Positions 20,592 to 29,915 of a stretch of DNA of 29,915 bases are shown one piece after another (positions within the stretch are counted from its first letter, which is position 1; the number at the start of each line of letters is the position of its first letter). The translations under genes and the position numbers were made by a program. The notes under the pieces are model-generated. The model did not search any database. It saw only the letters and a list, made by a program, of their open reading frames with translations, and had not been told where the DNA came from. The DNA comes from Nemertoderma westbladi. Its lineage: Eukaryota > Xenacoelomorpha > Nemertodermatida > Nemertodermatidae. The DNA lies in NCBI GenBank assembly GCA_032718475.1, contig JAUCBJ010000992.1, positions 1-29,915 of the forward strand, written 5' to 3'.

Positions 20592-22660
20592 GACTCGGCG
20601 TTCACGTAGGGTGGTTGATACAGGTGGTATAGTGCCAAAGAGCTCGGCGTTCACGGAGGGTGGTTGATACAGGTGGTATAGTACCATAGAACTCGGCGTT
20701 CACGGCGGGTGGTTGATACAGGTGGTATAGTACCATAGAGCTCGGCGTTCACGGAGGGTGGTTGATACAGGTGGTATAGTACCATAGAGCTCGGCGTTCA
20801 CGGAGGGTGGTTGATACAGGTGGTATAGTACCATAGAGCTCGGCGTTCACGGAGGGTAGTTGATACAGGTGGTATAGTACCATAGAGCTCGCCGTTCACG
20901 GAGGGTGGTTGATACAGGTGGTATAGTACCATAGAGCTCGGCGTTCACGGAGGGTGGTTGATACAGGTGGTATAGTACCATAGAGCTCGGCGTTCACGGA
21001 GGGTGGTTGATACAGGTGGTATAGTACCATAGAGATCTGCGTTTACGGAGGGTGGTTGATACAGGTGGTATAGTACCATAGAGCTTGGCATGCACGGAGG
21101 GTGGTTGATACATATGGTATAGTACCATAGAGCTCGGCGTTTACGGAGGGTGGTTGATACAGATGGTATAGTACCATAGAGCTCGGCGTTCACGGAGGGT
21201 GGTTGATACAGGTGGTATAGTACCATAAAGCTCGGCGTTCACGGAGGGTGGTTGATACAGGTGGTATAGTACCATAGAGCTCGGCGTTCACGGAGGGTGG
21301 TTGATACAGGTGGTATAGTACCATAGAGCTCGGCGTTCACGGAGGGTGGTTGATACAGGTGGTATAGTACCATAGAGCTCGGCGTTCACGGAGGGTGGTT
21401 GGTACAGGTGGTATAGTACCATAGAGCTCGGCGTTCACGGAGGGTGGTTGGTACAGGTGGTATAGTACCATAGAGCTCGGCGTTCACGGAGGGTGGTTGA
21501 TACATATGGTATAGTACCATAGAGCTCGGCGTTCACGGAGGGTGGTTGATACAGGTGGTATAGTACCATAGAGCTCGGCGTTCACGGAGGGTGGTTGGTA
21601 CAGGTGGTATAGTACCATAGAGCTCGGCGTTCACGGAGGGTGGTTGGTACAGGTGGTATAGTACCATAGAGCTCGGCGTTCACGGAGGGTGGTTGATACA
21701 TATGGTATAGTACCATAGAGCTCGGCGTTCACGGAGGGTGGTTGGTACAGGTGGTATAGTACCATAGAGCTCGGCGTTCACGGAGGGTGGTTGATACAGG
21801 TGGTATAGTACCATAGAGCTCGGCGTTTACGGAGGGCGGTTGATACAGGTGGTATAGTACCATAGAGCTCGGCGTTTACGGAGGGCGGTTGATACAGGTG
21901 GTATAGTACCATAGAGCTCGGCGTTCACGGAAGGTGGTTGATACAGGTGGTATAGTACCATAGAGCTCGGCGTTCACGGAGGGTGGTTGATACAGGTGGT
22001 ATAGTACCATAGAGCTCGGCGTTCACGGAGGGTGGTTGATACAGATGGTATAGTACCATAGAGCTCGGCGTTCACGGAGGGTGGTTGATACATATGGTAT
22101 AGTACCATAGAGCTCGGCGTTCACGGAGGGTGGTTAATACAGGTGGTATAGTACCATAGAGCTCGGGCGTTCACGGAGGGTGGTTGGTACAGGTGGTATA
22201 GTACCATAGAGCTCGGCGTTCACGGAGGGTGGTTGATACAGGTGGTATAGTACCATAGAGCTCGGCGTTCACGGAGGGTGGTTGATACAGGTGGTATAGT
22301 ACCATAGAGCTCGGCGTTCACGGAGGGTGGTTGATACAGGTGGTATAGTACCATAGAGCTCGGCGTTCACGGAGGGTGGTTGATACAGGTGGTATAGTAC
22401 CATAGAGCTCGGCGTTCACGGAGGGTGGTTGATACAGGTGGTATAGTACCATAGAGCTCGGCGTTCACGGAGGGTGGTTGATACAGGTGGTATAGTACCA
22501 TAGAGCTCGGCGTTCACGGAGGGTGGTTGATACAGGTGGTATAGTACCATAGAGCTCGGCGTTCACGGAGGGTGGTTGATACAGGTGGTATAGTACCATA
22601 GAGCTCGGCGTTCACGGAGGGTGGTTGATACAGGTGGTATAGTACCATAGAGCTCGGCGT
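20592..22660. repeat. 49-bp minisatellite, about 42 copies
   Basis: The unit starts CTCGGCGTTCACGGAGGGTG and ends GGTATAGTACCATAGAG. Copies are nearly identical. Some carry CATATGG in place of CAGGTGG; there the unit contains a perfect hairpin, TATGGTA-TAG-TACCATA. Pairs of GTTGGTACAGG units followed by a CATATGG unit recur at a 196-base offset (four units) near 21399-21500 and 21595-21697. One unit has an extra G near 22165. The array would lie in the intron following the 30-bp array if the candidate gene is real. Confidence 0.95.
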
Positions 22661-22959
22661 TTGTTAGTTTGTTTTCTCCAGCTGATGTTTAGCTAATGAT
22701 TTAATTTTCCGTTAAACTGCCATTTAGACATTTATTATTCCTAATTTATTTATAGATTAAATCTGCCGCAAAAAGAAACACAATTTGTGAATTCAATGAA
22801 GAAACCCAGTTGGTCGCCACTAACTAAATAAATACTAAAGTAAGTATAGCAGTCGGGGATAACATAAACAATGATTTTGTTACTTGTCCTACCTCTATAA
22901 TGGTACCGGTATTGGTTTTTGCTATTAAATAACAACAACAGACTAAGTGTTTATTAATT
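22661..22959. other. AT-rich spacer without a gene
   Basis: Nothing beyond AT-rich sequence is seen. A minus-strand open frame of about 60 codons within it has no recognisable domain. Confidence 0.5.
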
Positions 22960-23600
22960 TGTTACACAGAGTTTGTTAAGTTAAGCTGTTAGATGGGCTA
23001 ATTAAAGTTATGAAATCATAATATTTCATTTTTGTTATATTTCAGACAATTATCTAGAAGGTTTCCAAATCTACAACTCAATGAAATTAGCTCAAAATCT
23101 CCGAAAGATCCAGTAAGACAAGCTTCGATATGTCGTCGGTGAGTTACATTGAGTTGAATAACCAACCCCAGAACCATTATTCACTAATAATGTCTCTGTT
23201 TAGAACTTAGAGAAGTACTTAAGATAAAAATTACGATTATTTTACATTTTGGTGAGTGAAAAATTAAATAAACAAATTCGTTAAAAATTAATTATTAGAT
23301 AAGCTAATCAATTTTTATACGAAATCATTTCCATTTTGCTATTTTCCAGACAAGTATCAACTCTTGACTTCTAAATCAACAACTTCAGTTCAACTCTGAC
23401 AGATTATTATTTAACATTGAGATTTCGGCAACATATCTTATATTCCAACTAGACCAACAATCCAAATTATTTAAGGAGTTGAATCTTCGATATATTAAGG
23501 TGAGTCACATTGAGTCACAAAGACCTCTAGAACTAAATTTGGTTTTCAGTCAGGAAGAAATTTCTCCTTTTAGAATGTTAGAAATGCTCCTTAAAATTAT
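22960..23600 (+). other. Duplicated exon/intron-like modules
   Basis: Two related units of roughly 300 bases lie head to tail. Each has an AT-rich tract ending in TTTCAG or TTCCAG followed by ACAA-TATC (acceptors before 23046 and 23350), then GGTGAGT-ACATTGAGT (donors after 23138 and 23499), then a CTNNTTTAG/AA junction near 23203 and 23562. A third GGTGAGTG site at 23252 resembles the donor that ends the 30-bp array at 20430. Module 23046-23138 (93 bases) is open in the phase left by that donor; the module from 23350 would stop after eight codons, at 23372-23374. This suggests a spliced transcript with duplicated exons, or a duplicated non-coding RNA gene. Confidence 0.4.
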
Positions 23601-24009
23601 TACTGTACTATTTAGTTGCATTGAAATAGTTTCAATGTTGAAATCGTTTTAAATTTCCCGCCTTATATCACTAGGGCCTATCATACTGATAGTTTTAAAT
23701 TTCCCGCCCTTTTCTTCTTGGTCAAAGAATTCATGATGTCTGTTGGTGGGGGGTATTGTTTGGTGCATATTCGAAATAAATTACATATTATATAAAGAAA
23801 TGTAACATAAAAAAAAGTTTCAATAATATGCAAATTTTACGGACCTATTTAATTCCTATATTTACAGAATAATCGCAAACCAAACAAGATGCCATTTGGA
23901 TTATAAGAAAACAGAAGCAGATTATTATATATATAATATTGGAATATCAGAGAAGAGAAACTTAATTATAACAAATCAACAAATTAACAAATAACATCCC
24001 AATAAAGTG
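23601..24009. other. AT-rich spacer
   Basis: No gene is seen. A short word, AGTTTTAAATTTCCCGCC or a close variant, occurs twice near 23646 and 23688. Confidence 0.5.
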
Positions 24010-25150
24010 GAAGCAGGACAATTCGGTCCCGGACAATTCGGTCCGGACAATTCGGTCCCGGACAATTCGGTCCCGGACAATTCGGTCCCATTAATTTTGT
24101 GTTTTGGGACCGAATTGTCCGGGACCGAATTGTCCGGATACTGACTAGGACAATTCGGTCCCAAAACATGCATATTAATGGGACCGAATTGTCCGGGACC
24201 GAATTGTCCGGGACCGAATTGTCCGGGACCGAATTGTCCAGGACCGAATTGTCCGGGACCAAATTTAATTGGTACTATATAATGGTGAATGTTCTAGAAC
24301 CTTAATATATATTATTATATGGTAGCTAGTGTTTTTTTTACTAGCTAGTATTTTTTTTAAATAAAAAAAATTTACTTTTTTTTGTTAACATTATTATTTA
24401 TGGTAGCTATGGTGTTTTTATGGAGCTTGTGAATTATTTACTAGCTAGTAATAGTATGTATTTAAAATGTTTAAAGCTGATTTTTTTTATATACTGCGTA
24501 AGTATACTGTATGTGTTGTTGGTTGGTAACAAGCCTAAATTATTATCCTAGATAATAGCTGGATCTCATTCAGGGACTGTTATAATATCATCAATATTGT
24601 TGGTAATTAATATAATCAGCAACAGTTTAGGCCTAATTCTGAAATATCAATGTTTTCACAAGTGTTTTTATAATTTCAAGGAAATGCTAGCTAGTAAAAA
24701 AAAACACTAGCTACACCTTAATAAATAATATATAATAATGTTCTCGAACACTTACCAATAACAAAAATAAAAAAAATACAGTATTTTTAAAATTTCAAAA
24801 AATTCTAGCAAGTAAATAACACTAGCTACCATAACAAATATCTCTACTAATGTTCTAGAACATTCACCAATATCAAAAAAGCACTAAAAAGTTGCTATCA
24901 GGAACCGGACAATTCGGTCCCGGACAATTCGGTCCCGGACAATTCGGTCCCGGACAATTCGGTCCCGGACAATTCGGTCCTAGGACAATTCGGTCCTAGG
25001 ACAATTCGGTCCCGGACAATTCGGTCCCGGACAATTCGGTCCCATTTATTTAGTGTTTTGGGACCGAATTGTCCGGGACCGAATTGTCCGGGACCGAATT
25101 GTCCGGACCGAATTGTCCGGGACCGAATTGTCCGGGACCGAATTGTCCTA
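24010..25150. mobile_element. Foldback element with arms of a 15-bp satellite
   Basis: Arms are made of GGACAATTCGGTCCC in one orientation and GGGACCGAATTGTCC in the other. Order: about five forward units, a spacer with TGTTTTGGGA, two reverse units, one forward unit, the spacer inverted, six reverse units (to about 24260); a 630-base centre; nine forward units (24905-25048), the spacer again, six reverse units (to 25150). The centre is itself inverted: GGTGAATGTTCTAGAAC then GGTAGCTAGTGTT near 24283-24332 faces AACACTAGCTACC then GTTCTAGAACATTCACC near 24819-24873, with further copies inside. No transposase is present. Confidence 0.75.
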
Positions 25151-26515
25151 CATCCCAATAAAGTAATCCAACCCTACAGACAGACAGTAGTTCTGATGTT
25201 CTAAACTCAAACTCTCATAAGTATTCAAAAGAAGATCAGATCAATTGATTGAATAACACCAGTTCAATCCCGTATCTTACAGAATATTATATTCAGTTAC
25301 CGAAAATATTTAATAGTATTGATGTTGAGGGCCATTATTATATATAGGTATATGTAATAATTTATATTATGGGAATTTTATAACTTTATTTATATTATAA
25401 ATAATAACAAAGATTTAATTATTTTGCATAGGGAGAGCTCGCAATTTTCGCAAAAATTAGATCTAAAATAATTAATTTATATCAGATATAAATACATAAA
25501 TGATATAAATTTCCCTCAATTGATTTTCATTTTAATTAGTTTTTGTTCGATTTTGGTCCCATATTATCTGTATTGAGTATTCGAGTTAATACCTGTGTAT
25601 CTGCTACGTTTCCCTTTGGTAGACTCAAACCTGGACCATCTACTAATAAAACGTTTAAATTATAACTCAGAGGTTCCCATTGGTTATATTATTTAACCAA
25701 TAAAACATTGGTTTACAATGAGTGTAACGGAGTTGGTTCCCATTCAGAACTACTATAATGTTATATGTTTATCTAATCTATTCTAATTATCTCGGTCCCA
25801 CTGTGGCTGGTTGTGGTTTCCCTAAAGTTACCCGACAACCCTATGTCATTGTACGTCCGTCCGTGTTACTAAACTATCAACTCTGTTTGGACAATCGCAC
25901 TCCATTCTGCACCCAAAAACACCAGTTCAGCTATTTATATCCTTATAAAGGATAAATATTTAGCATTAATTACAGCGATCAGTGGATTGGTTACAGACTT
26001 GGTAAACCTCGGGGTTCTGTATTAGATACACAGGGGGTTCGTTCCTATACTTACATTCATATGTAACACAGATATGTAACGGTGACAGGAAACCAAGTCA
26101 GATGTTCAGCTAATAATTATTGTAGCATCATTATTGTGAGCTAACCCTATTCATTACTTTTTAATATTTATTTGTATATTCTGTTGAGTTAATGTGATTT
26201 AATTGAATTGTGTTCCAGCTATTATTCTATATTTAGTTAAGTAAGTAATGTTTTCTAAAAACATATTTATAAATTTCTGAAAGACTATTGATTAATATAT
26301 TTATTTATAGCCCAATTAATTTTGCATGTAATTTATAAATGTATAATTTTATTAAATTAGTTATAACTTTTCTTTTAACGATAAACCCAAGTTGAAAAAT
26401 ATAAAATATATATTTTACATGTGTCATTATATCAACGTATATTAGACCTATATTGACCATAAATTTACAAGCTGATAACATACAATAACATACAATAAAT
26501 AAATAAACAAGGTTC
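25151..26515. other. AT-rich region without a supported gene
   Basis: Short open frames at 25758-25955 (plus) and 26305-26517 (minus) have no recognisable domain and match the AT-rich background. No RNA gene or ordered repeat was seen. Confidence 0.55.
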
Positions 26516-26695
26516 ATACAATAAATTCAGATTCCGTGATCCCAGGGTACGACAAGGCTCATATTTATCGAGTAGATTCGCTAGGTAGTCTGGCGCCAAA
26601 CCGTGTAGACACTTATAAACTAGTGTTGCGATCTTAAAATCAATCCTTCTACAGATAGGTAGACAGTGTAGCTCCCGGAGTTCAATAGTAGTTCC
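26516..26695 (-). pseudogene. LINE reverse transcriptase C-terminal remnant
   Basis: Read on the minus strand, about 60 codons carry the motif that ends many non-LTR retrotransposon reverse transcriptases: LRELHCLPICRRIDFKI, then LVYKCLHGLAPDYLANLL. The usual form has LHWLP, so one residue has changed. The rest of the RT and the endonuclease are absent, and a short ATAAA-rich tail follows at 26485-26512. A 5'-truncated CR1/Jockey-type LINE is the best explanation; the exact clade is not decided. Confidence 0.8.
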
Positions 26696-27015
26696 AATAG
26701 CGATTTACGTCTCTGAATTTATACACATTAGTATTTTGATAATATATTTACAAATTGTTTGTTGAATTTAAAACGGTTTTCAGATTCGGAGTCTACAGAC
26801 GAAGGCGCTACGAATAATATCTAGATTACATTTCAAAGACGTAAAATAAAGTCTACGGAGGTGGTTAAACATTGCTAAATAGACATATTTTAAGGGATTG
26901 TTGTATGGAAATAACTGAGAAATTAAAAAATCTGGCCAGGCCAACAGTGAGAAAAGGTGTCGATCTATCATCATACCGAATTTCGTAGCATTTTATTGAA
27001 ATTTGAAAAAAATTA
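26696..27015. other. AT-rich spacer
   Basis: No gene is seen. It may include decayed LINE sequence upstream of the RT remnant, but no motif was recognised. A run of ten G lies at about 27017-27027. Confidence 0.4.
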
Positions 27016-27034
27016 GGGGGGGGGGGGCTCCTTT

Positions 27035-27130
27035 TATTCGGTCCCGTACAATTCTGTCCCGGACAATTCGGTCCCGGACAATTCGGGCCCGGACAATTCG
27101 GTCCCGAACAATTTGGTCCCGGACAATTAG
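27035..27130. repeat. 15-bp satellite, third locus
   Basis: About six units of GGACAATTCGGTCCC, all in one orientation, with a few changes. It is the same satellite as in the foldback element at 24010-25150, without the inverted partner. It abuts the 42-bp minisatellite. Confidence 0.9.
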
Positions 27131-28640
27131 GATCTGTGGAAGGTGTGGGAGGCGGAGTGGGAAGTACAGGAGGATCTGTGGAGGGTGTGGGAGGCGGAGT
27201 TGGAAGTACAAGAGGATCTCTGGAGGGTGTAGGAGACGGAGTGGGAAGTACAGGAGGATCTGTGGAGGGTGTGGGAGGCGGATTGGGAAGTATGGGAGGA
27301 TCTGTGGAGGGTGTGGGAGACGGAGTGGGAAGTACAAGAGGATCTGTGGAGGGTGTGGGAGACGGAGTGGGAGGTACAGGAGGATCTGTGGAGGGTGTGG
27401 GAGACGGAGTGGGAAGTATGGGGGGATCTGTGGAGGGTGTGGAGACGGAGTGGGAGGTACAGGAGGATCTGTGGAGGGTGTGGGAGACGGAGTGGGAAGT
27501 ACAGGAGGATCTGTGGAGGGTGTGGGAGACGGAGTGGGAAGTACAGGAGGATCTTTGGAGGGTGTGGGAGACGGAGTGGGAAGTATGGGGGGATCTGTGG
27601 AGGGTGTGGGAGACGGAGTGGGAAGTACAGGAGGATCTGCGAAGGGTGTGGAAGACAGAGTGGGAGGTACAGGAGGATCTGTGGAGGGTGCGGGAGACGG
27701 AGTAGGAAGTACAGGAGGATCTGTGGATGGTGTAGAAGACGGAGTGGGAGGTATGGGGGGATCTGTGGAGGGTGTGGGAGACGGAGTGGGAAGTACAGGA
27801 GGATCTGTGGAGGGTGTGGGAGACGGAGTGGGAAGTACTGGAGGATCTTTGGAGGGTGTGGGAGACGGAGTGGGAAGTATGGGGGGATCTGTGGAGGGCG
27901 TGGGAGACGGAGTGGGAAGTACAGGAGGATCTGCGAAGGGTGTGGAAGACAGAGTGGGAGGTACAGGAGGATCTGTGGAGGGTGTGGGAGACGGAGTAGG
28001 AAGTACAGGGATCTGTGGATGATGGTGTAGGAGACGGAGTGGGAGGTATGGGGGGATCTGTGGAGGGCGTGGGAGACGGAGTGGGAAGTACAAGAGGATC
28101 TCTGGAGGGTGTAGGAGACGGAGTGGGAAGTACAGGAGGATCTCTGGAGGGTGTGGGAGACGGAGTAGGAAGTACAGGAGGATCTGTTTATGGTGTAGGA
28201 GACGGAGTGGGAGGTATGGGGGGATCTGTGGAGGGCGTGGGAGACGCAGTGGGAAGTACAAGAGGATCTCTGGAGGGTGTAGGAGACGGAGTGGGAAGTA
28301 CAGGAGGATATGTGGAGGGTGTGGGAGGCGGAGTGGAAGTTCAGGAGGATCTGTGGAGGGTGTGGGAGGCAGAGTTGGAAGTACAAGAGGATCTCTGGAG
28401 GGTGTAGGAGACGGAGTGGGAAGTACAGGAGGATCTGTGGAGGGTGTGGGAGGCGGATTGGGAAGTATGGGAGGATCTGTGGAGGGTGTGTGAGACGGAG
28501 TGGGAAGTACAGGAGGATCTGTGGAGGGTGTGTGAGGCGGGGTGGGAAGTACAGGAGGTTCTGTGGAGGGTGTGGGAGACGGAGTGGGAAGTACAGGAGG
28601 ATCTGTGGAGGGTGTGTGAGGCGGGGTGGGAAGTACAGAC
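27130..28640. repeat. 42-bp G-rich minisatellite, about 36 copies
   Basis: The unit contains GGATCTGTGGAGGGTGTGGG, then AGACGGAGTGGGAAGTACAG. Larger blocks recur, for example about 27500-27710 and 27790-28010. Open frames exist on both strands because the period is a multiple of three. On the minus strand the longest (28939 to 26993, true ATG) begins as Pro/Thr/Ser repeats, [14 protein letters not shown], but switches to other frames of the same unit where units lose or gain bases, so the frame is not conserved. Read as a minisatellite. The asymmetric purine-rich strand is prone to unusual structures. Confidence 0.9.
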
Positions 28641-28679
28641 GAACCAATTAAGACGAACCAATTAAACATACAGTTAAAA

Positions 28680-28892
28680 ATGGTGCACCGTGGATTAATA
28701 CCAGTCTGCGAGGTCATTCCCCCGCAGACCCGCACCATCTCCAAAGCCCAGCGCCCTCCAGGGACGCCGGCCACCACGCAGACAGAGGGAGTTAAAGCGG
28801 AGGAGCGCGAACTGAAGCCGCCTCCGAACTCCCCGAGAACGCAGGCTAGGCCACGTCCCCGCATCCCCTGCCACCGAGCTACTGCATTGTAA
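28680..28892 (+). other. GC-rich block with a short open frame, unassigned
   Basis: This stretch is markedly more GC-rich than its surroundings. A plus-strand frame from an ATG at 28680 (A at -3) to TAA at 28890-28892 encodes about 70 residues rich in Pro, Arg and Thr; the minus strand is also open here and leads into the 42-bp array. No family is recognised. It could be an exon, a promoter-associated GC block or part of a repeat. A 17-base word, GACGAACCAATTAA or a close variant, occurs twice just before it. Confidence 0.25.
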
Positions 28893-29310
28893 TTAGTATA
28901 AGTCATAAATAATTCTGTCTGATATTTAAAGCGCGCCATCTAAAGGAGCTGTTGGTATTTCCCTGAAAATAAACATAGTTTTTGTAGATTATATAGTAGA
29001 GAACAATCGAATAATACAAAGTAGCCTATCCCTCACTCTGGCCATAGACTTCAGTCTCCCAAACACAGTGGGTCATACGCCGCGCTAGACTGCTTCTGCT
29101 GTGTTCATATTTTGTATGGGCTGTCAGACATTATAAAACACGTAAATTAACAGGTAGGTTAAACTGTTGCATTAGCATTGTGCTTGCATCTCCTTTAGGA
29201 AATGCGTTTCTAGTATAAACGGAGTTTTAGAGAATAAAATAAGATATTATCATTATTATTTGTTCCAACGCCAGCCCTCTAAGGACTGATTCAGATCAAC
29301 TATTACAACC
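28893..29310. other. Region without a supported gene
   Basis: Ordinary AT-rich sequence; no motif or repeat was recognised. Confidence 0.5.
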
Positions 29311-29583
29311 ATGGGGACATTCAAAAATAAGAGAGTTGCCAGAGTTCAACATCCGATTCAACATGTAGTAAGTATTATGTACCAACATGGTGTCGGTATA
29401 AATCAGTCACATAACCCCCCCCCCCCCCACCCCTCCCCAGCCTATAACCCTTATAATAATTATTATATCCTACGTTGTGATGGAACCAATTATCATGACC
29501 ATTCTACATTATTATCTTGGCAACATCCTATTAACTATTATTATTGTACTTCAGCCCCTATGACATCTCTATACATTGGATAG
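29311..29583 (+). other. Short open frame with a favourable ATG context, doubtful
   Basis: An ATG in the context ACCATGG opens a 90-codon frame that runs through a poly-C/Pro tract (29417-29428) to TAG at 29581-29583. The residues are rich in Tyr, His, Asn and Pro, and no domain is recognised. The start context is good, but the composition follows local base content, so coding is uncertain. Nothing is seen in 29584-29915. Confidence 0.2.
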
Positions 29584-29915
29584 CCGTAGCTGGATTATAC
29601 AAATAATCTATTTTTTGGCATCTCCATCGTGTTAACAGATACCAAACGTGATTTGAATACATTGTGTATACTGTAGCTAGGTAGGCAAAGTAAACATTCT
29701 AATATAGCCAACAATTATTACTGATGCTACCTTATTGAATATAATATCAAGTGAAACGCACTTAATACAGAGTTTATTACCTTATTGTCAATTCAGTTTT
29801 GCATTCTAATTATTAATTTAATTAATTATTTAATTAACAACAACCATACTATAACGCAACCAAGATAACAGCTCAACAAACTAGAACAAAAGGTTAGTAG
29901 TTTCCAGAATCAACA

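Noticed and set aside
20945-21226. Minus-strand 93-residue repeat frame
   Set aside because: Accidental open frame in the 49-bp array; the period shifts frame each unit.
24000-25150. CRISPR-like array
   Set aside because: The 15-bp units are contiguous, without unique spacers, and occur in inverted groups in a eukaryotic sequence.
27003-28665. Several plus-strand Gly- or Trp/Glu-rich frames
   Set aside because: Other frames of the same 42-bp unit; none has independent support.
26993-28939. 648-residue proline-rich protein on the minus strand
   Set aside because: It has a true ATG, but the repeat changes frame inside the array where units gain or lose bases, so the protein sequence is not conserved along it. 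A minisatellite explains it better.

Overview
The window looks like eukaryotic, AT-rich animal DNA, most likely from a marine invertebrate. The grounds are a Belpao (BEL/Pao) LTR retroelement, a LINE remnant, long minisatellites, small inverted-repeat elements, and one Roc-COR gene ending in CARD-like domains. There are no bacterial operons, Shine-Dalgarno sites or tRNA/rRNA genes. The species cannot be fixed from sequence alone. Several long open frames begin at GTG or TTG, or exist only because a minisatellite has a period divisible by three; these are treated as repeats.

Layout. 1-2069: AT-rich, no supported gene. 2070-3960: diverged copy of the LTR/leader of the neighbouring retroelement, with an internal 290-bp tandem duplication. 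4118-12746: minus-strand BEL/Pao-type element with near-identical terminal copies (4118-5079 and about 11783-12746). It has a gag-protease frame, a frameshift, a pol gene from which most of RT/RNase H and all of the integrase are missing, and an unrecognised cysteine-rich third frame (6606 to 5158, minus) broken by two in-frame stops. 12747-13160: two short tandem repeats. 13221-13555: foldback/MITE-like element with about 68-bp terminal inverted repeats. 13565-18131: Roc-COR-CARD-CARD gene, split at Roc switch II by a 1.25-kb repeat-rich insertion (14759-16013).

18436-20429: 65 or so 30-bp units, open on both strands and ending at a good splice donor. 20592-22660: about 42 units of 49 bp. 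22960-23600: duplicated exon-like modules. 24010-25150: large foldback structure with arms made of a 15-bp satellite. 26516-26695: LINE RT C-terminal remnant. 27035-28640: the same 15-bp satellite followed by a 42-bp minisatellite. 28680-28890: GC-rich block. The rest is AT-rich with no supported gene.

The one gene with a clear cellular role is the Roc-COR protein. Its first segment begins with what looks like the tail of a STAND ATPase (winged-helix-like), then the GTPase, COR, a Cys/His cluster and two CARD-like death-fold domains. This suggests an innate-immune or cell-death signalling protein. As it stands in this window it is probably inactivated: an insertion separates the DFGGQ motif from the rest of the GTPase, and its 5' end abuts a MITE.
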